A stretch of 39,462 bases of DNA from Fibrobacterales bacterium Fibro_02 (lineage in GTDB: Bacteria; Fibrobacterota; Fibrobacteria; Fibrobacterales; Fibrobacteraceae), in NCBI GenBank assembly GCA_001603905.1, contig LVAE01000081.1, positions 1 through 39,462 on the forward strand. The letters run 5' to 3'. Shown piece by piece: positions 8,508 to 15,851 of this stretch (positions are counted from its first letter, which is position 1; each line of letters opens with the position of its first letter). The position numbers and the translations under genes are program-made. The notes under the pieces are model-generated. The model had not been told where the DNA came from. It searched no databases and saw only the letters and a program-made list of their open reading frames with translations.

Positions 8508-9599
8508 CTACTTGATCCTGAAACGGAGCAGCGAGTAGCTGTTCGGGCCAACGGTATGGTGTGCTTCCTTCAGTTCGAAACCGGCGATTTCGATGGCGTG
8601 CTTCAGTTCTTCGAAGCGGTACATCTTGGAGTTGCCGTTTGCGATGCAGGTGAAGTAGAGCGACGTGGCCTGGAGCGAGTAGGCGGCGGCTTCAAAGCGC
8701 TGCTTGTCCCACAGCGGTTCGAGTACGTAGATGTCGGTGTCGGGGGCTGCTGCGGAATGGATCTTCGTGAGAATCTTCGTGATTTCTTCGAGCGAGAAGC
8801 AGTCGAGGAACTGGCTCATCCAGACGGCGTTTGCGCCCTTCGGGAATTCGGTGGTCTCGTCGAGCACGTTGCAGGGGATGGTGTCGATGCGGTTCTCGAA
8901 ACCGGCTGCCTTTGCGTTCTTTTCGGCGACGGCGGTCTGGCCCGGGAGGTCGATGATGGAAACCTTCACGTCCGGGTTGAACTTGCAGCAGGCGATGGCC
9001 CACTTGGCGGTGTTGCCGCCGATATCAAAAAGGCGTGCGCAGGGGTTGGAAAAGACGATGGGGAGCGCTTCGGGGAAGGCCAGGTCGGAATAGAAATGGT
9101 CAAAGCCGAACCAGCTCTTCTTCTGCTGGTCGGTCAGCTGAGAGAGACCCTGGTACACGGTCTTCCAGTTGCCGAGGTGCTTGAGACCCGCGGGCTTGCC
9201 GTCGCGGATAGCTTCCTGCATGTCCTCGGCCCCCAGGTAGCAGATGTCTTCGGAAAAGTCCATGTTGACTTTCGTCATTTCGTCGCTCATCAGGAAAAAT
9301 CCGATTTTGCCGAGCGTAAGCTTGAGGTCGTCTTCCTTGGAATCCTTATGAAGCTTGATGGCCCCCATGCCAAGTCCCATTTCGATCAGGACGCCGACGC
9401 CGTAGAGCGAAATGCCGAGCTTTTGCGAAAGTTCCGAAACGGTGATTCCCTTCTTGCGGGCGCTGCAGATGGCTTCGAGAATCCCCATGTCTCGGAGGGC
9501 CTTTGCGGCGTGGAAGCTGAGGGGGGCAAATGCGATTTTCTGGGCTTCGAACTTGGCGTCCGTAGCCGAAATTTGGTCTTGATAGTAGTAGTCGAACAT
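8508..9599 (-). CDS. SAM-dependent O-methyltransferase (family 2 like)
   Basis: 363 aa. An N-terminal winged-helix-type region (about residues 20-110, 'ALRDMGILEAI...VSELSQKLGIS') precedes a class I SAM-binding fold whose motif I is 'LFDIGGNTAKWA' near residues 190-201, followed by the acidic 'VSIIDLPGQ'. Domain order matches plant and bacterial O-methyltransferases of aromatic substrates. As first gene of the leftward arm, it is the obvious candidate for methylating the aryl head group of the pigment. That substrate is inferred from context only. Confidence 0.85.
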   Translation of the reverse strand: MFDYYYQDQISATDAKFEAQKIAFAPLSFHAAKALRDMGILEAICSARKKGITVSELSQKLGISLYGVGVLIEMGLGMGAIKLHKDSKEDDLKLTLGKIGFFLMSDEMTKVNMDFSEDICYLGAEDMQEAIRDGKPAGLKHLGNWKTVYQGLSQLTDQQKKSWFGFDHFYSDLAFPEALPIVFSNPCARLFDIGGNTAKWAIACCKFNPDVKVSIIDLPGQTAVAEKNAKAAGFENRIDTIPCNVLDETTEFPKGANAVWMSQFLDCFSLEEITKILTKIHSAAAPDTDIYVLEPLWDKQRFEAAAYSLQATSLYFTCIANGNSKMYRFEELKHAIEIAGFELKEAHHTVGPNSYSLLRFRIK

Positions 9600-9632
9600 A
9601 GAACTCTTTTGTTATTTAGTTTGTTTTGCGCT

Positions 9633-9640
9633 CAAATTTA
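9633..9640 (-). promoter_or_regulatory. -7 promoter element of the leftward pigment arm (TAAATTTG)
   Basis: Exact TAnnTTTG on the minus strand, 34 bp before the methyltransferase ATG and followed by AGCGC. It lies back to back with the promoter of the rightward arm. Confidence 0.55.
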
Positions 9641-9663
9641 GCAAATAATGTAAATTTATGTGG

Positions 9664-9694
9664 TTGACGAAACCGATTTTTTAATCTATTTTTG
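9664..9694 (+). promoter_or_regulatory. Promoter of the rightward pigment arm
   Basis: TTGAC at 9664-9668, an 18-bp spacer, and TATTTTTG (TAnnTTTG) at 9687-9694, followed by CGCCC. The first ACP gene begins 22 bp downstream. Confidence 0.6.
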
Positions 9695-9715
9695 CGCCCA
9701 AATTAAGGGTTAAAT

Positions 9716-9985
9716 ATGAACGAATTAAAATCTCGTATCAAAGAAATGATTGTAACGGCGTTGGAACTTGAAGACGTGACCGCAGCCGATATCGTAGACG
9801 ACGCTCCTCTTTTTGGCGAAAGCGAAAATGGACTCGGGCTTGACTCTATCGATGCTCTGGAACTCGGTATCGCCGTCAAGGAAAACTTCGGCGTGACTTT
9901 CTCGGTGGTGAACGAAGAAACGAAGAAGCATTTCTATTCTGTAGATACGCTCGCTGCATATATTTCGGCGAACATGCCTAAATAA
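9716..9985 (+). CDS. Acyl carrier protein, pigment cluster (first)
   Basis: 89-aa ACP. The phosphopantetheine attachment serine is in 'GLGLDSIDALELG' (about residue 42), in a helical fold of normal ACP length. First gene of the rightward operon. It is followed after 11 bp by a second ACP, the paired-ACP arrangement typical of aryl polyene clusters. One ACP presumably carries the starter or growing chain. Confidence 0.93.
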   Translation: MNELKSRIKEMIVTALELEDVTAADIVDDAPLFGESENGLGLDSIDALELGIAVKENFGVTFSVVNEETKKHFYSVDTLAAYISANMPK

Positions 9986-9996
9986 GGGAGGATGAA

Positions 9997-10254
9997 ATGG
10001 ATAAACAAGCGATTTTTGATAAGTTGAAAGCCGCCCTTATCGAAGATTTCGAAATGGACGAAGCCAAGGTGACCCCTGAAGCTCGTCTCTACGAAGATCT
10101 CGAACTGGACAGCATTGACGCCGTCGACCTGATCGTGAAGCTCAAGTCTCTCTTGCCGACCAATATCGATCCCGAAGTCTTCAAGACGGTCCGCACCGTT
10201 CAGGACGTTGTCGACGCCATTTACAACTTGATCCAGAACGCGGATAAGAAGTAA
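9997..10254 (+). CDS. Acyl carrier protein, pigment cluster (second)
   Basis: 85-aa ACP with the attachment motif 'DLELDSIDAVDLI'. The start is supported by AGGGAGG at 9984-9990. Its stop overlaps the start of the next gene (TAATG at 10252-10256), implying coupled translation with the AMP-ligase that probably loads one of the two ACPs. Confidence 0.93.
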   Translation: MDKQAIFDKLKAALIEDFEMDEAKVTPEARLYEDLELDSIDAVDLIVKLKSLLPTNIDPEVFKTVRTVQDVVDAIYNLIQNADKK

Positions 10255-12587
10255 TGAAATCCGTGGCGGGGAAGGTCCTCTTTGCCGCCTTTTCGGTCCT
10301 TTACCCGGCTCTCGTTTTTTGTGGCCTTGAATTTTGGGGGCTTTCTCCCCGCCGTTTGAGCTTGATGCTCATCGGCCTTGCTTTTGTGCATTTTTTCAAT
10401 GTCACGAAGGGCCGTTCCAAGGGGTCGGGTGGCTCTCAGGATCGTGCGAATATCGTCAAAAACTTTGCGCTGGTCGCCCTCATGTTTGTATGCGGGGCGA
10501 TTGCCTTTTTTGCAGACAACATATTGTTCCTCAAGTTCTACCCTGTACTGGTGAGCTTGAGTCTTTTGGCGTTTTTCTCGTTTACGCTCTGGAAAAAGCC
10601 GAGTTTCGTGTTCAGGCTCGCGTGCCTGGGCGACAAGAGCATTAGAACCTCTCCGTCCTGCCGCTTCGTGGAACGTTACTGCGACCGCGTGACACTCGTG
10701 TGGTGCGTTTTCTTCGTGGTGAACGCGACAATCGCCTTGGGCACCGCATTGGTGGGTAGCGACCGGATTTGGTCCCTCTACAACGGTTTAATCTCCTATA
10801 TTTTAATCGGCATTTTGTTTGCCGTTGAATTCATGGTCCGTAAAATGATGCAAAAGAAGATGCAATCCTACATTCCCGTTTGTGATTTGCAGCGGGATAG
10901 CCGCCCCGACGGGGCCATCGTCTGTTTCGACGGGGCCTCCGAAAGGACTTGGTCGGAATTCGTTTCCGATGTCTCCAAGGTCCGCCGGTTCCTGGAATCG
11001 AGCGAAAACCGTCCGTGGATTCTCCATTGCGAGGACTCCTACTTCTTTATCGTGGCGCTCCTTTCGATGTTGCAGAGTGGCCGCAAGGCGATGGTGACGG
11101 CGAACCGCCAGGAAGCCTTTATCAAGGAAATCAAGAAGCCCGGATACGGTTTTATCACCGACACTCCCTTTGGCGATGCTTCTGCCGGTGCGGTGCAGAT
11201 CCAGGATATTTTGAACGGACCCGAAGTCGAGACCTTGTGGAACAGTTTTGACAAGAATGCTGCCGAGATGGTGATGTTTACCTCGGGAACGACGGGCGAG
11301 CCGAAATCCGTGCCCAAGCGTTTTTCACAATTTGAAAATGAACTGTATGAACTGGTGAAGGTTTTCGGCGATGACTGGGTGGGTCGCAAGGTCTACAGCA
11401 CGGTAAACCACCACCACATTTACGGCCTCTTGTTTACGGTGCTACTGCCGACGGCGACGGGGCTTCCGTTCCGTAGACACCGCATCGACTATCCGAGCGA
11501 ACTCGTTAGCCTGGCCGGTGAAAAGGCGGTAATCGCGTCGAGCCCGGCTTACCTGAAGCGCCTCGCTGCCGATGCCGAAAAGCCGATTGAGTTCAAGTAT
11601 ACGCCGATTATCTATTCTTCGGGCGGCCCGCTTCCCGAAGAGGTGGCCCGCAAGTGCGAAGGCATCACGGGCTACTGGACCACAGAAATCTATGGCAGTA
11701 CCGAGACCGGTGGCATAGCCTACAGGCAGTCCAAGAACGGCCCCATTTGGAAACCGTTTGAAGTCTGCAAGATGAGCATTGGCGAAAACGACTGCCTGAA
11801 CGTGAAGTCGAGCTACATTCTGGAACCCGAAGGTTTTACGACGGGCGACCTCGTGGAAATCTACGACGACGGGCGTTTCCTGTTGAAGGGCCGCGCCGAT
11901 TCCATCGTGAAGATCGAGGAAAAGCGAATTTCTCTCCCTGAAGTAGAAAATCGCCTGAAGCAGACGGGCCTGGTACAGGATGTACGCGTGGTCCCGATGG
12001 TGGGGAGCCGCCAGTACCTTGCCGCGGCGATTGTGCTGAATGCCGAAGGCCGTGAAAAGTTCAAGGACCTGCCGAAACTCGAAATCAACAATTTCTTCAA
12101 GAAGCACCTGATGCAGTTCATCGAGAATACGGTGTCGCCCAAGAAGTGGCGCTACCTCGAGGAACTTCCGCAGGATACACAAGGTAAGATCAAGATGCGC
12201 GATATCCAGGCATTGTTCGGTATTCCCGAAAGCCCGAATTTTAAGATTCTGAAGATGAAGCGTGAGCCGGGGACGGTGACGCTCAAGCTCGTGTTCCCCG
12301 AAACCAGCGATTTCTATAGCGGACATTTCCCGGCGTTCAAGCTGCTTCCTGCGGTTGCGCAGGTGGATATGGTGGTGACGCTTGCTCATGCGCTGCTCGG
12401 GACGTCGCAGACCGTGTCGCGAATCCAACGCACCAAGTTCAGCTATCCGATTTTGCCGAACGTTCCCGCGATTCTTGAAATGAGCTACAAGGCTGATGCA
12501 GGAAAGGTCGCTTTCTCCTATACGCTCGAAGAAGGCCGAGCCCTTTCGAGTGGAACCCTCGTTATGACGGAGGCTGCCAATGCGTGA
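10254..12587 (+). CDS. Trimodular fusion: membrane domain, acyl-AMP ligase, dehydratase-like hotdog domain
   Basis: 777 aa in three parts. Residues 1-210 hold about six hydrophobic helices like the COG4648-type membrane proteins of aryl polyene clusters. Residues 220-650 are an adenylate-forming ligase: P-loop-like 'MFTSGTTGEPKSVPK' near 340, 'YGSTETGG' near 480, 'TGDLVEIYDDGRF' near 530. Residues 665-777 resemble a FabZ/FabA-type hotdog domain ('YSGHFPAFKLLPAVAQVDMV' near 685), the place normally held by a separate small dehydratase gene. The ligase should activate an aryl acid and load it on an ACP. The start overlaps the upstream ACP stop and the stop overlaps the GT2 start. Confidence 0.88.
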   Translation: MKSVAGKVLFAAFSVLYPALVFCGLEFWGLSPRRLSLMLIGLAFVHFFNVTKGRSKGSGGSQDRANIVKNFALVALMFVCGAIAFFADNILFLKFYPVLVSLSLLAFFSFTLWKKPSFVFRLACLGDKSIRTSPSCRFVERYCDRVTLVWCVFFVVNATIALGTALVGSDRIWSLYNGLISYILIGILFAVEFMVRKMMQKKMQSYIPVCDLQRDSRPDGAIVCFDGASERTWSEFVSDVSKVRRFLESSENRPWILHCEDSYFFIVALLSMLQSGRKAMVTANRQEAFIKEIKKPGYGFITDTPFGDASAGAVQIQDILNGPEVETLWNSFDKNAAEMVMFTSGTTGEPKSVPKRFSQFENELYELVKVFGDDWVGRKVYSTVNHHHIYGLLFTVLLPTATGLPFRRHRIDYPSELVSLAGEKAVIASSPAYLKRLAADAEKPIEFKYTPIIYSSGGPLPEEVARKCEGITGYWTTEIYGSTETGGIAYRQSKNGPIWKPFEVCKMSIGENDCLNVKSSYILEPEGFTTGDLVEIYDDGRFLLKGRADSIVKIEEKRISLPEVENRLKQTGLVQDVRVVPMVGSRQYLAAAIVLNAEGREKFKDLPKLEINNFFKKHLMQFIENTVSPKKWRYLEELPQDTQGKIKMRDIQALFGIPESPNFKILKMKREPGTVTLKLVFPETSDFYSGHFPAFKLLPAVAQVDMVVTLAHALLGTSQTVSRIQRTKFSYPILPNVPAILEMSYKADAGKVAFSYTLEEGRALSSGTLVMTEAANA

Positions 12588-13350
12588 GTCTAAGATGAAG
12601 CCAGAAGATATGAAGTTCTGCGCTATCGTGCCGGTGTACCGTCACGAGGCGACGAGTCGCAAGGTGGCGGAAACGCTGGCCGCCCAGGGACTTTCCGTGA
12701 TTTTGGTTGACGATGGCAATACTCCCGAAGGTCACGAAATTTTGGTGCAGGTCGCAAACGAAGTCCCGAATACGACACTCGTGACGCGCGAAAAGAACGG
12801 TGGCAAGGGTGCCGCGGTCATCAGCGGCCTCGAAAAGGCCTACGAGATGGGCTTTACGCATGCCCTGCAAATGGATGCCGACGGTCAGCACGACGCGGAC
12901 GCAATTCCGTTCTTTTTGAAAGCCGCCAAAAAGCACCCGTTCGATTTGGTGGCGGGGATGCCGCAGTACGATGGCTCTGTACCCAAGTCTCGCGAACAGG
13001 GTCGAAAAATTACGAATTTCTGGGTCGCGGTCGAGACGCTTTCGCGGTCGATTCCCGATTCCATGTGCGGTTTCCGCGTGTATCCGGTACAGTTTGTGTG
13101 GCCGGTGGCTAAGAAAATTCGCACGTACCGCATGGGCTTCGATATCGAAATCTTGGTGCGCCTGTCTTGGGCTGGTCTCAAGATGTATTTCTATCCGATC
13201 AAGGTGAAGTACCCTGAAGACGGCGTGTCCAATTTCCGCGCCTTTGGCGATAACGTCGAAATTTCCTGGACGCATACCAAGCTCTGCCTCGGCATGCTGA
13301 TTCGTTCGCCGATGATTTTGGGCCGTCGCCTGTTCAAGAAGAAAAAATGA
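12580..13350 (+). CDS. Glycosyltransferase family 2
   Basis: 256 aa, GT-A fold. The nucleotide-sugar site shows 'AIVPVYRHEATS', 'VILVDDGNTPEG', 'NGGKGAAVISGLEKA' and the metal-binding 'QMDADGQHD'. In many aryl polyene clusters this glycosyltransferase is fused to or adjacent to an LpxL-type acyltransferase. Here the acyltransferase lies 3.3 kb downstream because a repeat block intervenes. Start may be 12580 (overlapping the upstream stop) or Met6 at 12595. Likely adds a sugar in building the pigment's outer-membrane anchor. Confidence 0.88.
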   Translation: MRESKMKPEDMKFCAIVPVYRHEATSRKVAETLAAQGLSVILVDDGNTPEGHEILVQVANEVPNTTLVTREKNGGKGAAVISGLEKAYEMGFTHALQMDADGQHDADAIPFFLKAAKKHPFDLVAGMPQYDGSVPKSREQGRKITNFWVAVETLSRSIPDSMCGFRVYPVQFVWPVAKKIRTYRMGFDIEILVRLSWAGLKMYFYPIKVKYPEDGVSNFRAFGDNVEISWTHTKLCLGMLIRSPMILGRRLFKKKK

Positions 13351-13372
13351 GTGCCTCGATGAAATCATGACG

Positions 13373-13573
13373 AATGGAGAATAGCCTGTAATTGTAGAAG
13401 GTTACTGGGCTGGGACTATCTATGCAGCAAGAGCTCCCTTGATTTTGGGGCAGACTGTAAAAAATGTATACGGAAGATTCCTTGGAAATGGAGTAACAGT
13501 TCATCAGAACACCGACGTTTATCGTGTTGACTTCAACCCAATCCAATCGACATTGGAAATATCATTCAAATAG
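13373..13573 (+). pseudogene. Decayed C-terminal gene fragment, copy A
   Basis: In-frame remnant reading 'PVIVEGYWAGTIYAA', 'PLILGQTVKNVYGRFLG', 'VHQNTDVYRVDFNP', 'LEISFK' to a TAG at 13571. No start codon. An in-frame TAG at 13382-13384 stands where copy B has CAA. It resembles the end of a larger extracellular beta-rich protein. Its stop codon is embedded in the AGGAGG that serves the next gene. Same sequence as copies B and C. Confidence 0.7.
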
Positions 13574-13583
13574 GAGGCTTATT

Positions 13584-14417
13584 ATGAAAAAAATAATACT
13601 AACGATTGTGTTTTTTTTCGTATCCGTGTTTTCCGCTGAATTTGAAAATCCGAAAAGTGTTATTCGCCCAGGAACGGAATTGTGTTTTGATTCAGACTAT
13701 TTGACATTTCAGTTTGGAAAGGCTTGTTCCAATGATTTTATAAATTGCATCAAGGATACTACAGATGGTTGGCCCCCTTTTATGGGACTTGCATACTATT
13801 CTACATTGGATACAAATTTTGTTGTGTTTGTAAATTTTGCCTGGAAGTGTATTACAATATTTAGAACCTATACAGGACTTCATTTAGATAGCAACAATAA
13901 AAAATTAAAAAATATTTTAAAAGATGAATTTTTGAATATGCAAAGCTGGAATACAATATCCTTAACGAAGGATAGTGCAGAAACTCTTGTTGATAAAATC
14001 ATTTACAGTATGCTTGGAGGTGAATGCAGTTGGCAAAATATGGAAGACAGCATTTATACTGATGCAATGGGCGATATAACAACTCCTACGCATTATTATG
14101 GTAAAGAGTGTGACATAGAATCTTGTTGTGCAGAATATCCAGATGGAGGCGCATCAATGATCGACAACTGGTGGACTTTGCTTCCTGAAAAGAAACCGAC
14201 TTCTATTTCCAAGACACGGATTAAAAATAGATTTCGTCTGTCTCGCATGAATCGGAAAACTTTTTTTGTTGAAGGATTCGACGAAGCCTCTCTCTACAAA
14301 ATATTTGATGTCAACGGCATTCTCTTGAAACAGGGCATAACCGAAAACGGCGAAGTCCAAGTTCCCAAAACACCCGCTATCCTCGACATCGGACACCAGA
14401 AAATTTTGCTGAAGTAA
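13584..14417 (+). CDS. Exported protein with conserved C-terminal sorting-like domain, copy 1
   Basis: 277 aa, function unknown. Signal peptide MKKIILTIVFFFVSVFSA. The mature domain (about residues 19-205) shares 'RPGTELCFDSDYLTFQFG', 'GWPPFMG', 'YYSTLDTNF', 'KDSAETL' and 'MIDNWWTLLP' with the next two copies. The last 65 residues ('NRFRLSRMNRKTFFVEGF', 'YKIFDVNGILLKQG', 'VQVP', 'LDI') look like a type IX secretion sorting domain, so the protein is probably secreted or surface bound (inference). Start is Met at 13584, set by AGGAGG at 13572-13577. Base composition is AT-richer than the pigment genes around it. Confidence 0.8.
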   Translation: MKKIILTIVFFFVSVFSAEFENPKSVIRPGTELCFDSDYLTFQFGKACSNDFINCIKDTTDGWPPFMGLAYYSTLDTNFVVFVNFAWKCITIFRTYTGLHLDSNNKKLKNILKDEFLNMQSWNTISLTKDSAETLVDKIIYSMLGGECSWQNMEDSIYTDAMGDITTPTHYYGKECDIESCCAEYPDGGASMIDNWWTLLPEKKPTSISKTRIKNRFRLSRMNRKTFFVEGFDEASLYKIFDVNGILLKQGITENGEVQVPKTPAILDIGHQKILLK

Positions 14418-14479
14418 AGAAATTCTATATTTTATACAAAAAAATGATAACTGATTCGCAACAGTGGTACGAGGTGAAG
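14401..14479 (+). repeat. Duplicate of the acyltransferase gene's promoter and 5' end
   Basis: The end of copy 1 and the following bases through 14479 match 16630-16708, that is, the end of copy 3 plus the promoter and first codons of the LpxL-type acyltransferase. The TATATTTT element (14426-14433) and the codons for 'TDSQQWYEVK' are kept, with an ATA where the first ATG was. After 14479 the match stops abruptly. Confidence 0.85.
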
Positions 14480-14495
14480 TGCGAATGGAGGTCAT

Positions 14496-14876
14496 TTGAA
14501 AATCAATCCAGGGCAAATATATGTTGGCAATATTCAGCTAGAATCAGGAAGCTTGTTAGAGTTTTTGGAACCTGGTAAAGAAACTGTGATTCACGCCGAA
14601 GGCTCATTTATATGGCGAACAAATCTTTTAAACGAAGACAAGGCTCTTGTAGCGAGGGGCTTCAAACTCATTCAGTATGGAGAACAACCTGTATTTGTAG
14701 AAGGTGACTGGGCTGGCACAATTCATGCAGCATAAGCTCAATTGATTTTGGGGCAGACTGTAAAAAATGTATACGGAAGATTCTTGGGGCATGGGGTGAC
14801 TGTTCATCAGAATACCGATGTTTATCGTGTTGATTTCAACCCTATTCAATCTGCGTTAGAAATATCATTCAAATAG
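14496..14876 (+). pseudogene. Decayed C-terminal gene fragment, copy B (longest)
   Basis: 127 in-frame codons from TTG at 14496 to TAG at 14874-14876, interrupted by TAA at 14733-14735 where copy A has AGA. It reads 'IYVGNIQLESGSLLEFLEPG', 'FIWRTNL', 'FVEGDWAGTIHAA', stop, 'LILGQTVKNVYGRFLG', 'VDFNP', 'LEISFK'. It shows more of the lost upstream gene than copies A or C. It probably belongs to a large beta-strand-rich surface protein; I do not recognise the family. Confidence 0.7.
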
Positions 14877-14886
14877 GAGGCTTGCT

Positions 14887-15717
14887 ATGAAAAAATTAAT
14901 ATTGATTATCATTTTATTTGTAACAACTGTATTTTCTGCCGAATTTGAAGACCCTAGATGTAATGTTCGACCGGGAACGGAATTGATATTTCCTTCTGAT
15001 TATTTGACATTTCAATTTGGTGATGCCTGTTCTCAGAATTTTATAAAATGCATCAAGGATACAATAGATGGTTGGCCTCCCTTTATGGGCTTTTCGTATT
15101 ATTCTACATTAGACACAAATTTTGTTGTATTTGTAAATTTATTCGCTAATCGTATTACGATTTTTAGGACATATAAAGGTCTTTTTTTAGATGCTAACAA
15201 TAAGACTCTTAAAGAAATTTTAAGACATGAATTTATGAATTTGCAGGAATGGAATTCTATAGATATATCCAAAGATAGCGCTGAGACGCTTATTGATAAA
15301 GTTGTTTTTATTATGCTTGGAGGTTCGTCTGTGTGGGAAAATATGGAAGACAGCGCCTATACCGCTTATACAGGCGATATCGGTAATTGGTATTATCATG
15401 ATGCGGAGAGTGACGACACGTTTTGTTGTGCACAAGATGCTGATGGTGACGCATCAATGATCGACAACTGGTGGACTTTGCTTCCTGATGAAAAGCCGAC
15501 TTCTATTTCCAAGACACGAATTAAAAATAGATTTCGTCTGTCTCGCATGAATCGGAAAACTTTTTTTGTTGAAGGATTCGACGAAGCCTCTCCCTACAAA
15601 ATATTTGATGTCAACGGCATTCTCTTGAAACAGGGCCTTGTTCAAAATGGAGTCGTGCAAGTCCCCAGGACTCCTTCTATTCTCGATATTGCGCATCAAA
15701 AATTTTTGCTGAAATAA
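14887..15717 (+). CDS. Exported protein with conserved C-terminal sorting-like domain, copy 2
   Basis: 276 aa, closest relative of copy 1. Signal peptide MKKLILIIILFVTTVFSA, then 'RPGTELIFPSDYLTFQFGD', 'GWPPFMGFSYYSTLDTNF', 'KDSAETLIDK' and 'SMIDNWWTLLPDEKPTS'. The DNA of the last 210 bases is almost identical to copy 1 while the mature domain is clearly diverged. AGGAGG lies 6 nt before the ATG and overlaps the stop of fragment B. A cysteine pair before the linker ('DTFCCAQD') matches 'ESCCAEY' in copy 1. Confidence 0.8.
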   Translation: MKKLILIIILFVTTVFSAEFEDPRCNVRPGTELIFPSDYLTFQFGDACSQNFIKCIKDTIDGWPPFMGFSYYSTLDTNFVVFVNLFANRITIFRTYKGLFLDANNKTLKEILRHEFMNLQEWNSIDISKDSAETLIDKVVFIMLGGSSVWENMEDSAYTAYTGDIGNWYYHDAESDDTFCCAQDADGDASMIDNWWTLLPDEKPTSISKTRIKNRFRLSRMNRKTFFVEGFDEASPYKIFDVNGILLKQGLVQNGVVQVPRTPSILDIAHQKFLLK

Positions 15718-15727
15718 TGAAGTGCTA

Positions 15728-15841
15728 TTAAATGTTTATGGATAGTTCTTGGGAAAGGGCGAGACTGTTCACCAGAATACAGATGTTTATCGTGTTGACT
15801 TCAACCCAATCCAATCGGCATTAGAAATATCATTTAAGTAG
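15728..15841 (+). pseudogene. Decayed C-terminal gene fragment, copy C (shortest)
   Basis: Reads 'NVYG', stop (TAG where copies A and B have AGA), 'FLGKGETVHQNTDVYRVDFN', 'PIQSALEISFK' and TAG at 15839-15841, again overlapping the AGGAGG of the following gene. Only the last ~36 codons of the lost gene remain. Confidence 0.65.
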
Positions 15842-15851
15842 GAGGCTTGGG

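Noticed and set aside
14496..14735. Separate 79-aa gene
   Set aside because: It is the front part of a relic. The homologous frame continues past the TAA to 14876 and matches the other two relics; start is a TTG without support beyond a GGAG-like stretch.
14720..14760. Frameshift in relic B
   Set aside because: Codon-by-codon comparison with relic A shows the same frame on both sides; the break is a nonsense codon (TAA for AGA), not an indel.
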